This document shows, piece after piece, positions 18,901-27,231 of a stretch of DNA of 64,000 bases. The notes beneath the pieces are model-generated. The model did no database searches. It worked only from the letters and a program-made list of their open reading frames with translations, and was not told the origin of the DNA. The translations under genes were made by a program, and so were the position numbers. The stretch comes from an uncultured Verrucomicrobiota bacterium (GTDB taxonomy: Bacteria > Verrucomicrobiota > Verrucomicrobiia > Limisphaerales > UBA1319), in NCBI GenBank assembly GCA_903845125.1, contig CAIMWS010000463.1:1-64000 (forward strand), given 5' to 3'. The first letter of the stretch is position 1. Each line of letters begins with the position of its first letter.

Positions 18901-21398
18901 ACCCGGAAGAGAATTTCAGGCCAGCCCGAGAGCCAGCGGGCTTTGACGCGGATAGTGACGACGGCATTGGCGGCCAGCGTCGTGGTCAGGCTGCCACGAA
19001 TCGAATTGGGCCCTTCGTCCCCCACGTCGGTGGAGCGGAGGCGCAGGCAATTGTTGCCCGCGAAGGCGCCATTATTCTCGATGCTGGAGGCAATATGGGT
19101 GCCATAAAAATTCCAGCCGGTCTTGCCATTCTCGAATCCGGGATTGGTCAGCACGTTGGTGCCGCCGGTCTTGAACACCTCGATATCGTCTATCAAACAC
19201 TCACTCTGGCCGAGCGAGAGGATAAAAAACTTGTTCGCCGCAACGGTCTGGTTGGCCTGGTTCAGCACGCCGGTAGCCTCATACGATGCCCAGGACGCCT
19301 TCTGGGTTTCATCACTCGCCGCCCAGTTCGAGGCCAGGAGCGGGTCGGCATGAGCATCCTTTAACTCCAGGCTGGATCCGCCGCCATTGGCCAGCTCCGG
19401 CCAGCGCCCGCCAGAGGCGCAGGTGACCTCACAGACCGTAATGTAGATGAGGTCTTTGCCTTTAACCGCCGGTTTGGCCAGGGCCAAGCGGTCCCCGCCG
19501 CCCTTTAATTTCCCACTGAAGTTGCCCAGGGCATTCGCCGGATTGAGCTGGGGATAGTTGGCCAGCAGGCGTGGGAGGTTCCGCGCCACCACCAAATAGC
19601 CGCCAGGCGGGATCGAGCTTCCCGCGGGAAAAGAGAAGCTCACGCCATCGGTAAAACTCCAGCCGCTGAGATCGGCGGCGCTGGCGGAGCGATTGTATAG
19701 CTCAATGTATTGGTCATCCGCATCGCCGCTGATGGGCGCGTACATCAGTTCGTTGATCACCACTCCTTCCGGTCGCCAGGCCGCGTTGGCCTGGCCCGGG
19801 GTTGGATTGGCGAGCCGGCGCACCACCGGGCCGCCATCCGGAGAACGTCCCGAACTCACCCCCTCCTCCTGCGCTTCAAAACGGATCGCATCCAGGACCC
19901 GCGACTGGTCCGCACTCTCCAGGCAGAGGGTTTCCCCGGCCGCGCTCAGGCCAAAACCCGTCTGTGCCTCGCTGAAGGAAATCCAGCTGTGGGCCGCCAA
20001 TATGGTTCCGTCCGGAATGCGGAATTTATTGGTTTCAGCGGAATCGGTCAGAAAACAGCCGGAAAGATCCACGGCGGACTGGCTGGCGTTGTATAGTTCA
20101 ATGAATTCCGCCTCCCCGGTGGCTGGTTTGGCGAGGAATTCATTGATCACCACACCCGCCCAAGGGTTGGGGACGATCGGATCATCCCAGCCGGGCGAAC
20201 CACCCACCAACTGGCTCGCGCCCCAGGCCCGGGGATCCGCCTCGCCGTAGCTGGGCTTGAGGCACACCAACGAATGGCCCGAGCCAGCGGCCGCAGCGGG
20301 CCACGGAGGGGCCGCCGAGTAGTCAAGGTCCGCCCGCACCGCCCCCGCCGGGTTGAGCAAAGTGAGCGTGCCTTTGATGTGGTTCAACTGCCCTTGGTAA
20401 GGACCCAACACCCCCTGGATCCCATAAACCGATTGGACCGCCTGGGGATCCGAAGCAATCACCACGAATTGTCCGGCCACCAGGCAGAACCCCTCTGGAA
20501 AAGTGAAATCGACCGCGCCGGTGATCCGCCAGCCGGCCAGGTTTAGGAAGATCTCCTCCCCGTTGTAGATCTCAATGAATTCGAGGTTCTGGCCATCGGC
20601 CCGGACCTTGGGATGATACATGATTTCCGAGAAGATCAAACTGGTCCGGCGGTTGGAAGGCCCGATGGCCTCGCGGCTGGGCGCATAGGTAAAGGAGGCG
20701 GGGTTTTCGGCCGGGCCAAGGTCGCGGAATTTCGCGGTGGCCGGCGCATTGGTCGCCCCGCTGGTCACGGCCATGCCCAAAAGGACCTGGGAAGGAAGCG
20801 CCAGATTGACGGCACCGAGCTGCTGCCAGGCTTTCCCATCGAAACCGGCGTAACCGGTGAAATCGTTTCCGCTCCTCCGCAGGCGCAACCACGCCCAAGG
20901 ATAATTGCTGGGGAACTTGAGGCTCGGGCCGTTCATTTTGGCGGCCGCTGAAGCCGTGCTCCGCGACTCAAAAAAGCTGCCCAGCTGCGGCGAGGAGGCG
21001 AACACCGCGGCAAAACGCGCCGTGTCCAGCACGCTCTCGCGAACCATCAAGCCCGCCTTCACGTACGGATCGCTCACGCTCAGGTCCGCCAGGCGCACCC
21101 GGAAATCGAAATCGCCGCTCTGTGGCTGGTACGCCAATTGAAACTGGTCCCTGGTTCCGCCAATATCCGCGCCGCCGCCGGTGAGATCGCAGCCTCCGGG
21201 CACCTCCACGATCCTGCCCGGAACCGCCGGATTGCCGATGTCCAGCGAAGTATACGCCGCCCCGGAGGAGGTGTTTCCGGTATCCGCGGCCACCTGGTAG
21301 GTGCCTCCTTCAGCCAGGGGAATCAACATCCAAAACCACAATAACGCGGCCGGAAACGGGAACCTCCACTGCCCCGGTTTGCTCTGATCATATTTCAT
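15903..21398 (-). CDS. Very large secreted protein: multiple lamin-tail (LTD) domains around a CotH kinase-like domain
   Basis: Repeated VVINE(F/L/I)(L/M)..P..GE..(F/Y)(I/V)E(L/I)(Y/F)N segments; CotH signatures IGDWDSWSYNTGQNMYLY and FSWDLDFVLG; C-terminal WKDDLNQPTWQPLG...RFLRVV common in Verrucomicrobiota secreted proteins. Upstream in-frame start at 21488 possible. Confidence 0.85.
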   Translation of the reverse strand: MKYDQSKPGQWRFPFPAALLWFWMLIPLAEGGTYQVAADTGNTSSGAAYTSLDIGNPAVPGRIVEVPGGCDLTGGGADIGGTRDQFQLAYQPQSGDFDFRVRLADLSVSDPYVKAGLMVRESVLDTARFAAVFASSPQLGSFFESRSTASAAAKMNGPSLKFPSNYPWAWLRLRRSGNDFTGYAGFDGKAWQQLGAVNLALPSQVLLGMAVTSGATNAPATAKFRDLGPAENPASFTYAPSREAIGPSNRRTSLIFSEIMYHPKVRADGQNLEFIEIYNGEEIFLNLAGWRITGAVDFTFPEGFCLVAGQFVVIASDPQAVQSVYGIQGVLGPYQGQLNHIKGTLTLLNPAGAVRADLDYSAAPPWPAAAAGSGHSLVCLKPSYGEADPRAWGASQLVGGSPGWDDPIVPNPWAGVVINEFLAKPATGEAEFIELYNASQSAVDLSGCFLTDSAETNKFRIPDGTILAAHSWISFSEAQTGFGLSAAGETLCLESADQSRVLDAIRFEAQEEGVSSGRSPDGGPVVRRLANPTPGQANAAWRPEGVVINELMYAPISGDADDQYIELYNRSASAADLSGWSFTDGVSFSFPAGSSIPPGGYLVVARNLPRLLANYPQLNPANALGNFSGKLKGGGDRLALAKPAVKGKDLIYITVCEVTCASGGRWPELANGGGSSLELKDAHADPLLASNWAASDETQKASWASYEATGVLNQANQTVAANKFFILSLGQSECLIDDIEVFKTGGTNVLTNPGFENGKTGWNFYGTHIASSIENNGAFAGNNCLRLRSTDVGDEGPNSIRGSLTTTLAANAVVTIRVKARWLSGWPEILFRVRGNGMELPVALRVPANLGTPGLPNSRRVDNAGPSISEVVHFPPVPAASQAVVVTARISDPDGVAAPQLIYRVDPSTTTATVTMREDGVRGGVYTATIPARASGLVAYRIQAQDAAAVPATSLFPEDAPTRECLIRWADPTPFGSFPHHHLWSTTAYANDLATKPGQDRKTRDCTIVYDTRVIYNAGWCNKGSPFHGGLGSYSTTFADDDRLLGSDRHVFRSSGNAADESTEMAGAVAYWMAEQMGLPFSHTRYTRLYRNGILHYPVDYDIEVPDRSIAKDWYGGGGLDDTLFKVSGWFEYDDSNGNGPGSLVWASFQKKPSTAPPYKQAAYRFNWLSHPGGRTANNHTLIFNLITASTATDKVTQLMNLANVEQWMRTFAHRRMIGDWDSWSYNTGQNMYLYAPLGQRAALFSWDLDFVLGLGEGASVNQLFTAGEDGVIGALFNVPAYRRMLWRGYQDAVNGPLQKVASDAQFDARRAALLKNNVTATAPTSLKSYVTARRSFLQTQIKSADAAAFSVTTRNFTSSTSMATITGVAPFGVATIEINGTAYPVTWTGNTAWTIKVPLTGPTNTLQIVGRDLRGQLYPGAAGQVTVEYTGAAPQPQDWVVINEIMCQPAQPNGEYVELFNRHPSYAFDLSGCKLSGTGFYFAPGTFIQPNRYLVVARQSAAFAAAYGATIPLAGEFPGNLKSGGEIVRLLKPGATPDQDLVISELRYESTTPWPVIGSGSGVSLQLIDPTRDTRRAANWAASAASPFRTPGAANNVAAALTEFPPLWLNEVEPLNSTGLRDGTGQPKPWIELYNAGTNTLSLNAFYLATNYTQLTQWAFPADAQINPGEFKVIFADGQPELSSAEELHANFQLPVDSGSVALVRLENGQPQVLDYINYPAVGAGHSFGSFPDGQPLERMAFFVVSPGAPNNGGSGNAPRFNQVLLSGTQLTLGWATIPGHVYGIEWKDDLNQPTWQPLGAPATATGTSLSTTLNVADSSKRFLRVVEVP

Positions 21399-21541
21399 AA
21401 ATTCGGCAGAGGAGGCATGCTGGACCATGCCTTTTGGCCCCGCAAGCCATTTCGACAAAGCCATTTCGACAAACAACCACGGGGTCACGCCGGGAATCGC
21501 CGGCTGGCCCCGATGGAATCCAGTGGGTCCCCCAGCATTAT

Positions 21542-21769
21542 TCAGCTCTGCCCGGGGTTTCCCAGGAGGCCCAGTTCCGGGTCGCGCAGCGGTTCAAAAT
21601 CATAAGGCTTGGCCAGGAAAGCCGGGGGCAATTCCGCGTGGCTGCCGGCCATCACCTGGGCCACGCGGTAGCCGCGGGTCAGGATCACCGGGCAGCCGGG
21701 ATATTGGGCCACCCCGGAGCAGTCCGTTCCGATTTTTGCCTCCGCCAGCGCCGGGTTGGGTTGCAGCAT
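21542..21769 (-). CDS. Small hypothetical protein (75 aa) just downstream of the multidomain gene
   Basis: MLQPNPALAEAKIGTDCSGVAQYPGCPVILTRGYRVAQVMAGSHAELPPAFLAKPYDFEPL...; ORF open from a TTG at 21799 that overlaps the upstream stop. Confidence 0.3.
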   Translation of the reverse strand: MLQPNPALAEAKIGTDCSGVAQYPGCPVILTRGYRVAQVMAGSHAELPPAFLAKPYDFEPLRDPELGLLGNPGQS

Positions 21770-21795
21770 AAGTCCAGCCGCGGCAGTTGCCGATT

Positions 21796-24700
21796 TCAAG
21801 GCCGGGTTTGTTTCAGGAAGAAATCGACCAGGGCGCGGTTATGGAAAAACTCCGGGCAGACCTCATGCCCTTTGCCGGGGATGATGATCAATTGCATGTC
21901 GCCGCCCAGGGCCTGGTAGCGCCGCGCCAGCTCGCCGCTGTTGCGCTCCAGGGGCACCACGGTGTCCGAATCGCCATGCAGGTGGAGGATCGGGACGCGG
22001 GCTTTGGCCAGCGGCCCCAAGCGGCCGATGGGATTGTGCTGGTCCAGGCATTGGGCCAGCTCCGCCGCGCCCAGCCCGTAAGCCGGGCTGGAGTGGCTCA
22101 AGCCGGGCCAGCTGGATTGGTCGCACACGGTGTAGATGCCGCCGACGCACTGCACCAGGTCCGGGTGTTCGGCCGCCCAGTTGTAGAGCATCAGCCCGCC
22201 GCGGCTTTGCGGCAGCAGGCACGCTTTGGGGGAGAGCCCGTAGCGCTGGACGACGGTGCGGTGGTACTCCGTGAACACCGCGCGCCCCGCCGGATTCCCG
22301 TAGGACTCGCCCACATCCACGCCGCCGATGGCGAAGCCATTGGTCAACCACTGGTCGAACATCCAGGTGTGGCTCGGATCGGGAAGCCCGCCGCCGGGCT
22401 GGACAAAGGTGGGGGCATACCACACCCAGGGCCGGGGGCCGGCCGCCGGTTCCCGGCGCGGCAACAAGATGAAGCCGCGGTTCTTTTGGGTTCCGACCAG
22501 GAAATCTTCACGGGTGGTTCCGTATTGGGTCGAGATGGCAACTTGCGCCACATAGCGTTTGCGGGGAGCCTGGCACTCGTGGAACCGCCGGATCATTTCG
22601 GCGAGCAGTTCGGGGTGCCTGGCCGCCATATCGGCGGGGCCGGTGTTGTCCCCCCAGCCATTGGAAAGGCCCTGCGGCAGACCCCATTCCACGGCGTTCG
22701 TGCGGTTATAAGCCCGCTGGCGGGTGATGGGTTCCCAGGCGCAGCTCCACAGGCTGTTGCGGTAGTTCGGGAACAGCCCGCCGGCCCAGCGTCCGGGGTC
22801 GGCGCCGCTGTCCTGGTAGGTGCCGTGCGCCACCAAGGCGCTGGGCGGTGTGTTACCCGGCAGCCCGTAGGTGGGGTCGCCCTGGATGTCGGAAGTGAGA
22901 AACACCAGCCGGCCGGCGCTCTGGGTTTGGGCCAGTTGGGCCAGTTGGGCCACGAGCGTCATCATCGCCCGGTCCGCGTAAGCGGGCTGGTCCGGCCGGG
23001 TGGCCGAGATCCACTCGCGGCGGATGTAGAAAGATTCATCGAGCACAAAGCCGTCGGTCTCTTCGCCCACCTCGCGGAGGAGGGCGCGCAGGTAATCCAG
23101 GTAATGGGCGCGCACGGCCGGATGAGCCGGATCCTGGTAGCGGTTGTCGCCCAGCGTGTCCGGCCCCTTCCAACAGGGAAACTGGGTGCGGCCGCCGCCA
23201 TCCACATACACCCGCCGCGGGTCGAATCCGGGCGCCTTATCGTCAGCCAGAACGCCATCGGCGAAATAGAGCAAGGGATGGAAACCCCGTTCGCGGGCGT
23301 AGCGCAGCCGTTGCCGCAGATCCTCCGGGGTCATCGGTTTATTCCGAGTTTGCGGGAACGGAATCCATTGGCGGGCCAGGGCGCCGGTGGCTTCGTCGAA
23401 GGCGTAGCGGCCCAGGTAATCGTACCAGCCATGGAGGCAGAGGGCGACTTTCGCGCGGTCCGCCCGGTCCGGCAAGCGCCGGGCCAATTCGTCGATGTCA
23501 CGGAACCAGCCCTGGCCATCCTGGCTCAAGTAGTCGTAGTAAACCAGGCGGACGCCATGCACCCAGGCCGGGGCGGGTTTGAGCTCCGGCACGGTGGCGT
23601 AAAACGCGGCGAAGGGCGCATCCAAACGGTTCGGGTGGGCCGCCAGGGCCAGGGTGCGCCGCTCCTCGCGCAGGGGGACACGGGCGCCCAGGTAGGTGGT
23701 GGAGGCTTCGATCCGCAACCGCCCGGGTTCGGCATGGCGCCAGCGGAAGGCCACGCCGCAGAAGGGATCGAGCGCCAGGCCGATGGTGGCGCCTTTTTTC
23801 GTGAGGAGCCCGATGGCGGGCAGGGCCAGCTCAGTGCCGGCTTGGGGGCCGGCCGCTCCCTGGCCGAGCACGTAGCGGGCAGGCCACGCCGTGGGATGGT
23901 CCAGGGCCACCTGCCGCACCACCCCGTCCAAACCGGGCAGGATCGCCGCCACCACGGAGTCCTGGTCGATTTCCACCGCGGCGGTCACGGTAACGTTGCT
24001 CCGGCAAGGCTCCGCAAACGCCAGGGTCCAGGTGCGAACCAGTGCCTTCCCTTCCGGCGCTTCCGTGGCCAAGGGGCCGAGATCGCCCGGCGGCGTGGCC
24101 TGAACCTGGCTTTCGAGGGTGCCGCCCCCGGCATCCACCGCCGGCTCCGGCAGGCTGAAGCGCAAGCCGCCCACCTCGCCGGCCACGGCGACGGGGGTGA
24201 TGGGGACCTTGCAGAAGGTGAGGGCGGCGAGGCCGTTGGCGCCATAAAGCAGGTTGTTCACATCCCAGCGCTGGCTGTCCAGGTAGGTGATTTTTCCGGC
24301 TGATCCGGCGCCCGCCAGCTTGAGCGTGATGACGTTATCCCGGGCCGATCCGGAAAGCACCTTGGCCTGGCCACCATCCAGGTAAAACTGGCTCACCAGG
24401 GAATCGTGCCAGGCCATGGGCTGGTCGAACTCCAGCGCCAATTCGTCCTTCTGAAGGCTGGTGAACCGGGCCTGCCGGAGATTGGCGGCGGTGATGGGGC
24501 CGGGGAAAACCTTGTGGTAAAGGTCCCGTTCCAGGAGGGGGCAGATCAACCGCGCGATCTCCGCGTAGCCGGCGGGGGGATAGTGGCAACCGCCGGGCGG
24601 TTTGATCCCCAAGGTGGACATCACATCCAGGTGGGAGAAACAGGCAGGCAGGGTCCGCTGCACTTCGCGCAGTTGGTTGTCGGAGCCGTTCACCCCCATG

Positions 24701-27156
24701 GAGCAGGCCTTGGGCCAGATCTGGAAGACGTAGTAGTGCTGGATATTGGGGTAGTCCTGTTTCCAGGCGGCCGCCAGGTCGATGAAGTAATCCCGGTAGG
24801 TCTCCCAGCCGAAACCGCCCGTGGGGCCATCGGCGCCCTGGTCGTTTTCGCCCTGATGCCACAGCACGGCGCGGATGCCGTGGGTCAGCCCGGCCCGCCG
24901 CACCCGCCAGAGCAGCCGGCCATAAATCGTGGAGACATCCTCGGGATTGGCCGGGTTCCGCTGGTGCTGATCGATCCGCGTGCCGCCCACGGCGCCATTG
25001 AGGATGCAAATGGGGATCTGCTGGTTTTCCAAAAGGCGGCGGGCCAGTTCCAGCCCCCAATAGCCCACCTGGGCCTGGCCGCCCTGGCGGCTGCGGCAGA
25101 CCGCGTTACCCCAGTAATCGAGCCGGGCGCCCTCGGGATGGCCGGCGGGGCTGCCGAAACTGCGGATCCAATCGCTGGTGTAGGGCGGGTCCGTGGGGCC
25201 TACATCCGTGGCCTCCGCATTGGATTGGCCGTTGATGATATAGGCGTCCCCGCAGACCAGGTTGGTGGCCGTATGCAGCACGGTTTCGCGGTGGCCGCTT
25301 TGCGTCCCCATTTCGGCCCGGTATTTGATGAGTCCCGGCTGAAGGCGGGCAGCCAGGGCGTAGCTCCGGTCCGCGGCCGGGGGCAGACTTTCATCGTGAA
25401 CCAATTGATCCCCGGCATAAACCCGCAGGAAGACCTTGTCCGCGGCGGCGGCCAGGGTTCCCCGATAATGGAGCCAGCCTTCGTTCCGGTCGTCGCGGGC
25501 GAAGAACTGGTTATCCTGCGGTGTTTCCTCGCGGCCGGGAGGCTGGGGCACCCACGGGTCGGTGGCCGGCTCGGTGACCTTGATGGCGGCGGATTGGATG
25601 GTGGCGGCCCCGCCATTGTCCACGGCCAGCGTGATGGCGAGGGTGCCGCTGTTCTGGGCCCGTTCCAGAAGGAGTTTGCCGGGAGCGATCTCCTTGATGA
25701 CCGCCGGCCCCGCCTGATTCCAATGGTAATGCAGGACGCCGGCGCCCTTGGCCTGCATCTCAGCCAGGTTGGCCACCACCGGCACCACCACGAGGCTCCG
25801 CCGCCCGTCCCATTGGGCCGGCGCGGGAAGGGTGAAGACTGGTTCCTGGATGTCTTCCTTGATGGTGACCGGGATATCCAGGGTTTTGATGCCATCCGGG
25901 TAAACCGCCCGGAATTGCAGATGGAAGGATTGGTCTCCCGTCACCCGTCCGGCGTCCAGTTTGAACCTCAAACGGTCCACCGCGGCCACGGTTTCGCGGC
26001 AATTCCGCTGGAGGATCCAAAAGGTTTTCAGGGCACCGCCAGCCTGCGCGGAGATCTCCGCGCTCCGGCCTTCCAACAGGCTGAGCTTCGGCGTGGAGAC
26101 AGACAAAGCGTTCCCCGGCGGCACCACCAGCCCCACCAGGGTCTGCAGCGGCTTTTGGTTCTCATACTCGAGCTTGATCCAGGCGGCGGAGCGGGCCACC
26201 CGGGAAATGCGCGCCTCGTCGATGTCCCCTACGAAATCGTAGTGGTGGTACCAGCCGCCGATCCACAGGCGGGCCGGGCTCCTGATGTTCAACGGGGCGC
26301 CCCGGTTTTTCGAGGTGCCATCCAAGACGCCATTCACGTAGATCCGGGCCTCGCCTTGATGAAAGGTGTGGGCCACATGCGTCCACTCCCCCAGGGGGAC
26401 GGCGCTACTGCCCGCCACGTTTCCCGCGGAGAAATAACAATCCATTTCGGCATGGGGCGGACTGCGGAAATTCATCACCACCTTGCCTTGCCCTTGTTCA
26501 TTGCCCCAGCCCAAAACCCGGCCGTTGGGCTTTTCCGGGCGGAACCACACCTCCGAGGTATGGGAACTGCCGCCGGCGGGCAAGCTGGTAATTTTTTCCC
26601 CGCCGAATATCCCCTGGCCGCCGGCCAGGTGGCGGGCCGGCCCGATCACCCCCACCGTGGCGGTCGTGCCGTCATCCCGGGCAGGGATGGTGCCCACGGC
26701 ATCCTGCACCGGAGCATTCATGTGCCACACGCTCGCATAGCCATTGGCCTCGTTGAACACCGCCCCGCCGTTGGATTCACTGGTGGCCCCCGCCTTGCCC
26801 CAGTGCATGGATATTTCCTGGCGGGCGTTGCCCTGGATGACCGGAATGCGCACCCAGAAGCTGGCGGTGCCTTCGGCTGGGTCCCATTCCTCGACCTGGA
26901 AGGCCAAGGGCTGGCCGCCGCTGGAAAAGCGGATGTCCTCGCCGTGGGCGCCGGCTTCGCTGAAATTGAAAAAGTCGCGGTGCAGCCGCACGAGCAGGGG
27001 GAAGTCTTTTTCCCGGGCCTCGGCCGGCAGGTCCGCCCCGGCGGGCGTGGTCAGGAGGTGGAGGGAGCCGGAGTGTTGCCAGCCGGGGTATTGGGCCCGG
27101 GCGGTTGGCAGCCAGGCCGCCAGCAACAGGAGAGCGGGGAGCATGGGTTTGGTCAT
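21796..27156 (-). CDS. Multi-catalytic secreted protein: DUF2341/LamG + SASA-type sialate O-acetylesterase + glycosidase-like barrel + alpha/beta hydrolase
   Basis: Signal MLPALLLLAAWLPTARA; DUF2341-like FPLLVRLHRDFFNF; LamG GEWTHVAHTFHQGEARIYVNGVLDG; SASA CGDAYIINGQSNAEATD, ILNGAVGGTRID, VLWHQGENDQG; barrel region LCLHGWYDYLGRYAF...GFHPLLYFADG...GFVLDESFYIRREW; C-terminal hydrolase LLPQSRGGLMLYNWA, PILHLHGDSDTVVPLE, IIIPGKGHEVCPEFF. In-frame start at 27213 possible. Confidence 0.85.
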   Translation of the reverse strand: MTKPMLPALLLLAAWLPTARAQYPGWQHSGSLHLLTTPAGADLPAEAREKDFPLLVRLHRDFFNFSEAGAHGEDIRFSSGGQPLAFQVEEWDPAEGTASFWVRIPVIQGNARQEISMHWGKAGATSESNGGAVFNEANGYASVWHMNAPVQDAVGTIPARDDGTTATVGVIGPARHLAGGQGIFGGEKITSLPAGGSSHTSEVWFRPEKPNGRVLGWGNEQGQGKVVMNFRSPPHAEMDCYFSAGNVAGSSAVPLGEWTHVAHTFHQGEARIYVNGVLDGTSKNRGAPLNIRSPARLWIGGWYHHYDFVGDIDEARISRVARSAAWIKLEYENQKPLQTLVGLVVPPGNALSVSTPKLSLLEGRSAEISAQAGGALKTFWILQRNCRETVAAVDRLRFKLDAGRVTGDQSFHLQFRAVYPDGIKTLDIPVTIKEDIQEPVFTLPAPAQWDGRRSLVVVPVVANLAEMQAKGAGVLHYHWNQAGPAVIKEIAPGKLLLERAQNSGTLAITLAVDNGGAATIQSAAIKVTEPATDPWVPQPPGREETPQDNQFFARDDRNEGWLHYRGTLAAAADKVFLRVYAGDQLVHDESLPPAADRSYALAARLQPGLIKYRAEMGTQSGHRETVLHTATNLVCGDAYIINGQSNAEATDVGPTDPPYTSDWIRSFGSPAGHPEGARLDYWGNAVCRSRQGGQAQVGYWGLELARRLLENQQIPICILNGAVGGTRIDQHQRNPANPEDVSTIYGRLLWRVRRAGLTHGIRAVLWHQGENDQGADGPTGGFGWETYRDYFIDLAAAWKQDYPNIQHYYVFQIWPKACSMGVNGSDNQLREVQRTLPACFSHLDVMSTLGIKPPGGCHYPPAGYAEIARLICPLLERDLYHKVFPGPITAANLRQARFTSLQKDELALEFDQPMAWHDSLVSQFYLDGGQAKVLSGSARDNVITLKLAGAGSAGKITYLDSQRWDVNNLLYGANGLAALTFCKVPITPVAVAGEVGGLRFSLPEPAVDAGGGTLESQVQATPPGDLGPLATEAPEGKALVRTWTLAFAEPCRSNVTVTAAVEIDQDSVVAAILPGLDGVVRQVALDHPTAWPARYVLGQGAAGPQAGTELALPAIGLLTKKGATIGLALDPFCGVAFRWRHAEPGRLRIEASTTYLGARVPLREERRTLALAAHPNRLDAPFAAFYATVPELKPAPAWVHGVRLVYYDYLSQDGQGWFRDIDELARRLPDRADRAKVALCLHGWYDYLGRYAFDEATGALARQWIPFPQTRNKPMTPEDLRQRLRYARERGFHPLLYFADGVLADDKAPGFDPRRVYVDGGGRTQFPCWKGPDTLGDNRYQDPAHPAVRAHYLDYLRALLREVGEETDGFVLDESFYIRREWISATRPDQPAYADRAMMTLVAQLAQLAQTQSAGRLVFLTSDIQGDPTYGLPGNTPPSALVAHGTYQDSGADPGRWAGGLFPNYRNSLWSCAWEPITRQRAYNRTNAVEWGLPQGLSNGWGDNTGPADMAARHPELLAEMIRRFHECQAPRKRYVAQVAISTQYGTTREDFLVGTQKNRGFILLPRREPAAGPRPWVWYAPTFVQPGGGLPDPSHTWMFDQWLTNGFAIGGVDVGESYGNPAGRAVFTEYHRTVVQRYGLSPKACLLPQSRGGLMLYNWAAEHPDLVQCVGGIYTVCDQSSWPGLSHSSPAYGLGAAELAQCLDQHNPIGRLGPLAKARVPILHLHGDSDTVVPLERNSGELARRYQALGGDMQLIIIPGKGHEVCPEFFHNRALVDFFLKQTRP

Positions 27157-27231
27157 AAGCTTTGAGGTCAAGGCGTGGCCGATCCGGCCCCAGGATGGGC
27201 CGGGGGATTTCAAGCGGGCGGCGGGGCGGGG

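Noticed and set aside
16698-27165. Very long plus-strand ORFs (16698-19364, 21787-24303, 24406-27165) opposite the CotH/LTD and multi-catalytic genes
   Set aside because: They lie antisense to frames with clear domain motifs, have no recognisable domains and have Arg/Gly/His-rich compositions typical of GC-rich antisense frames.
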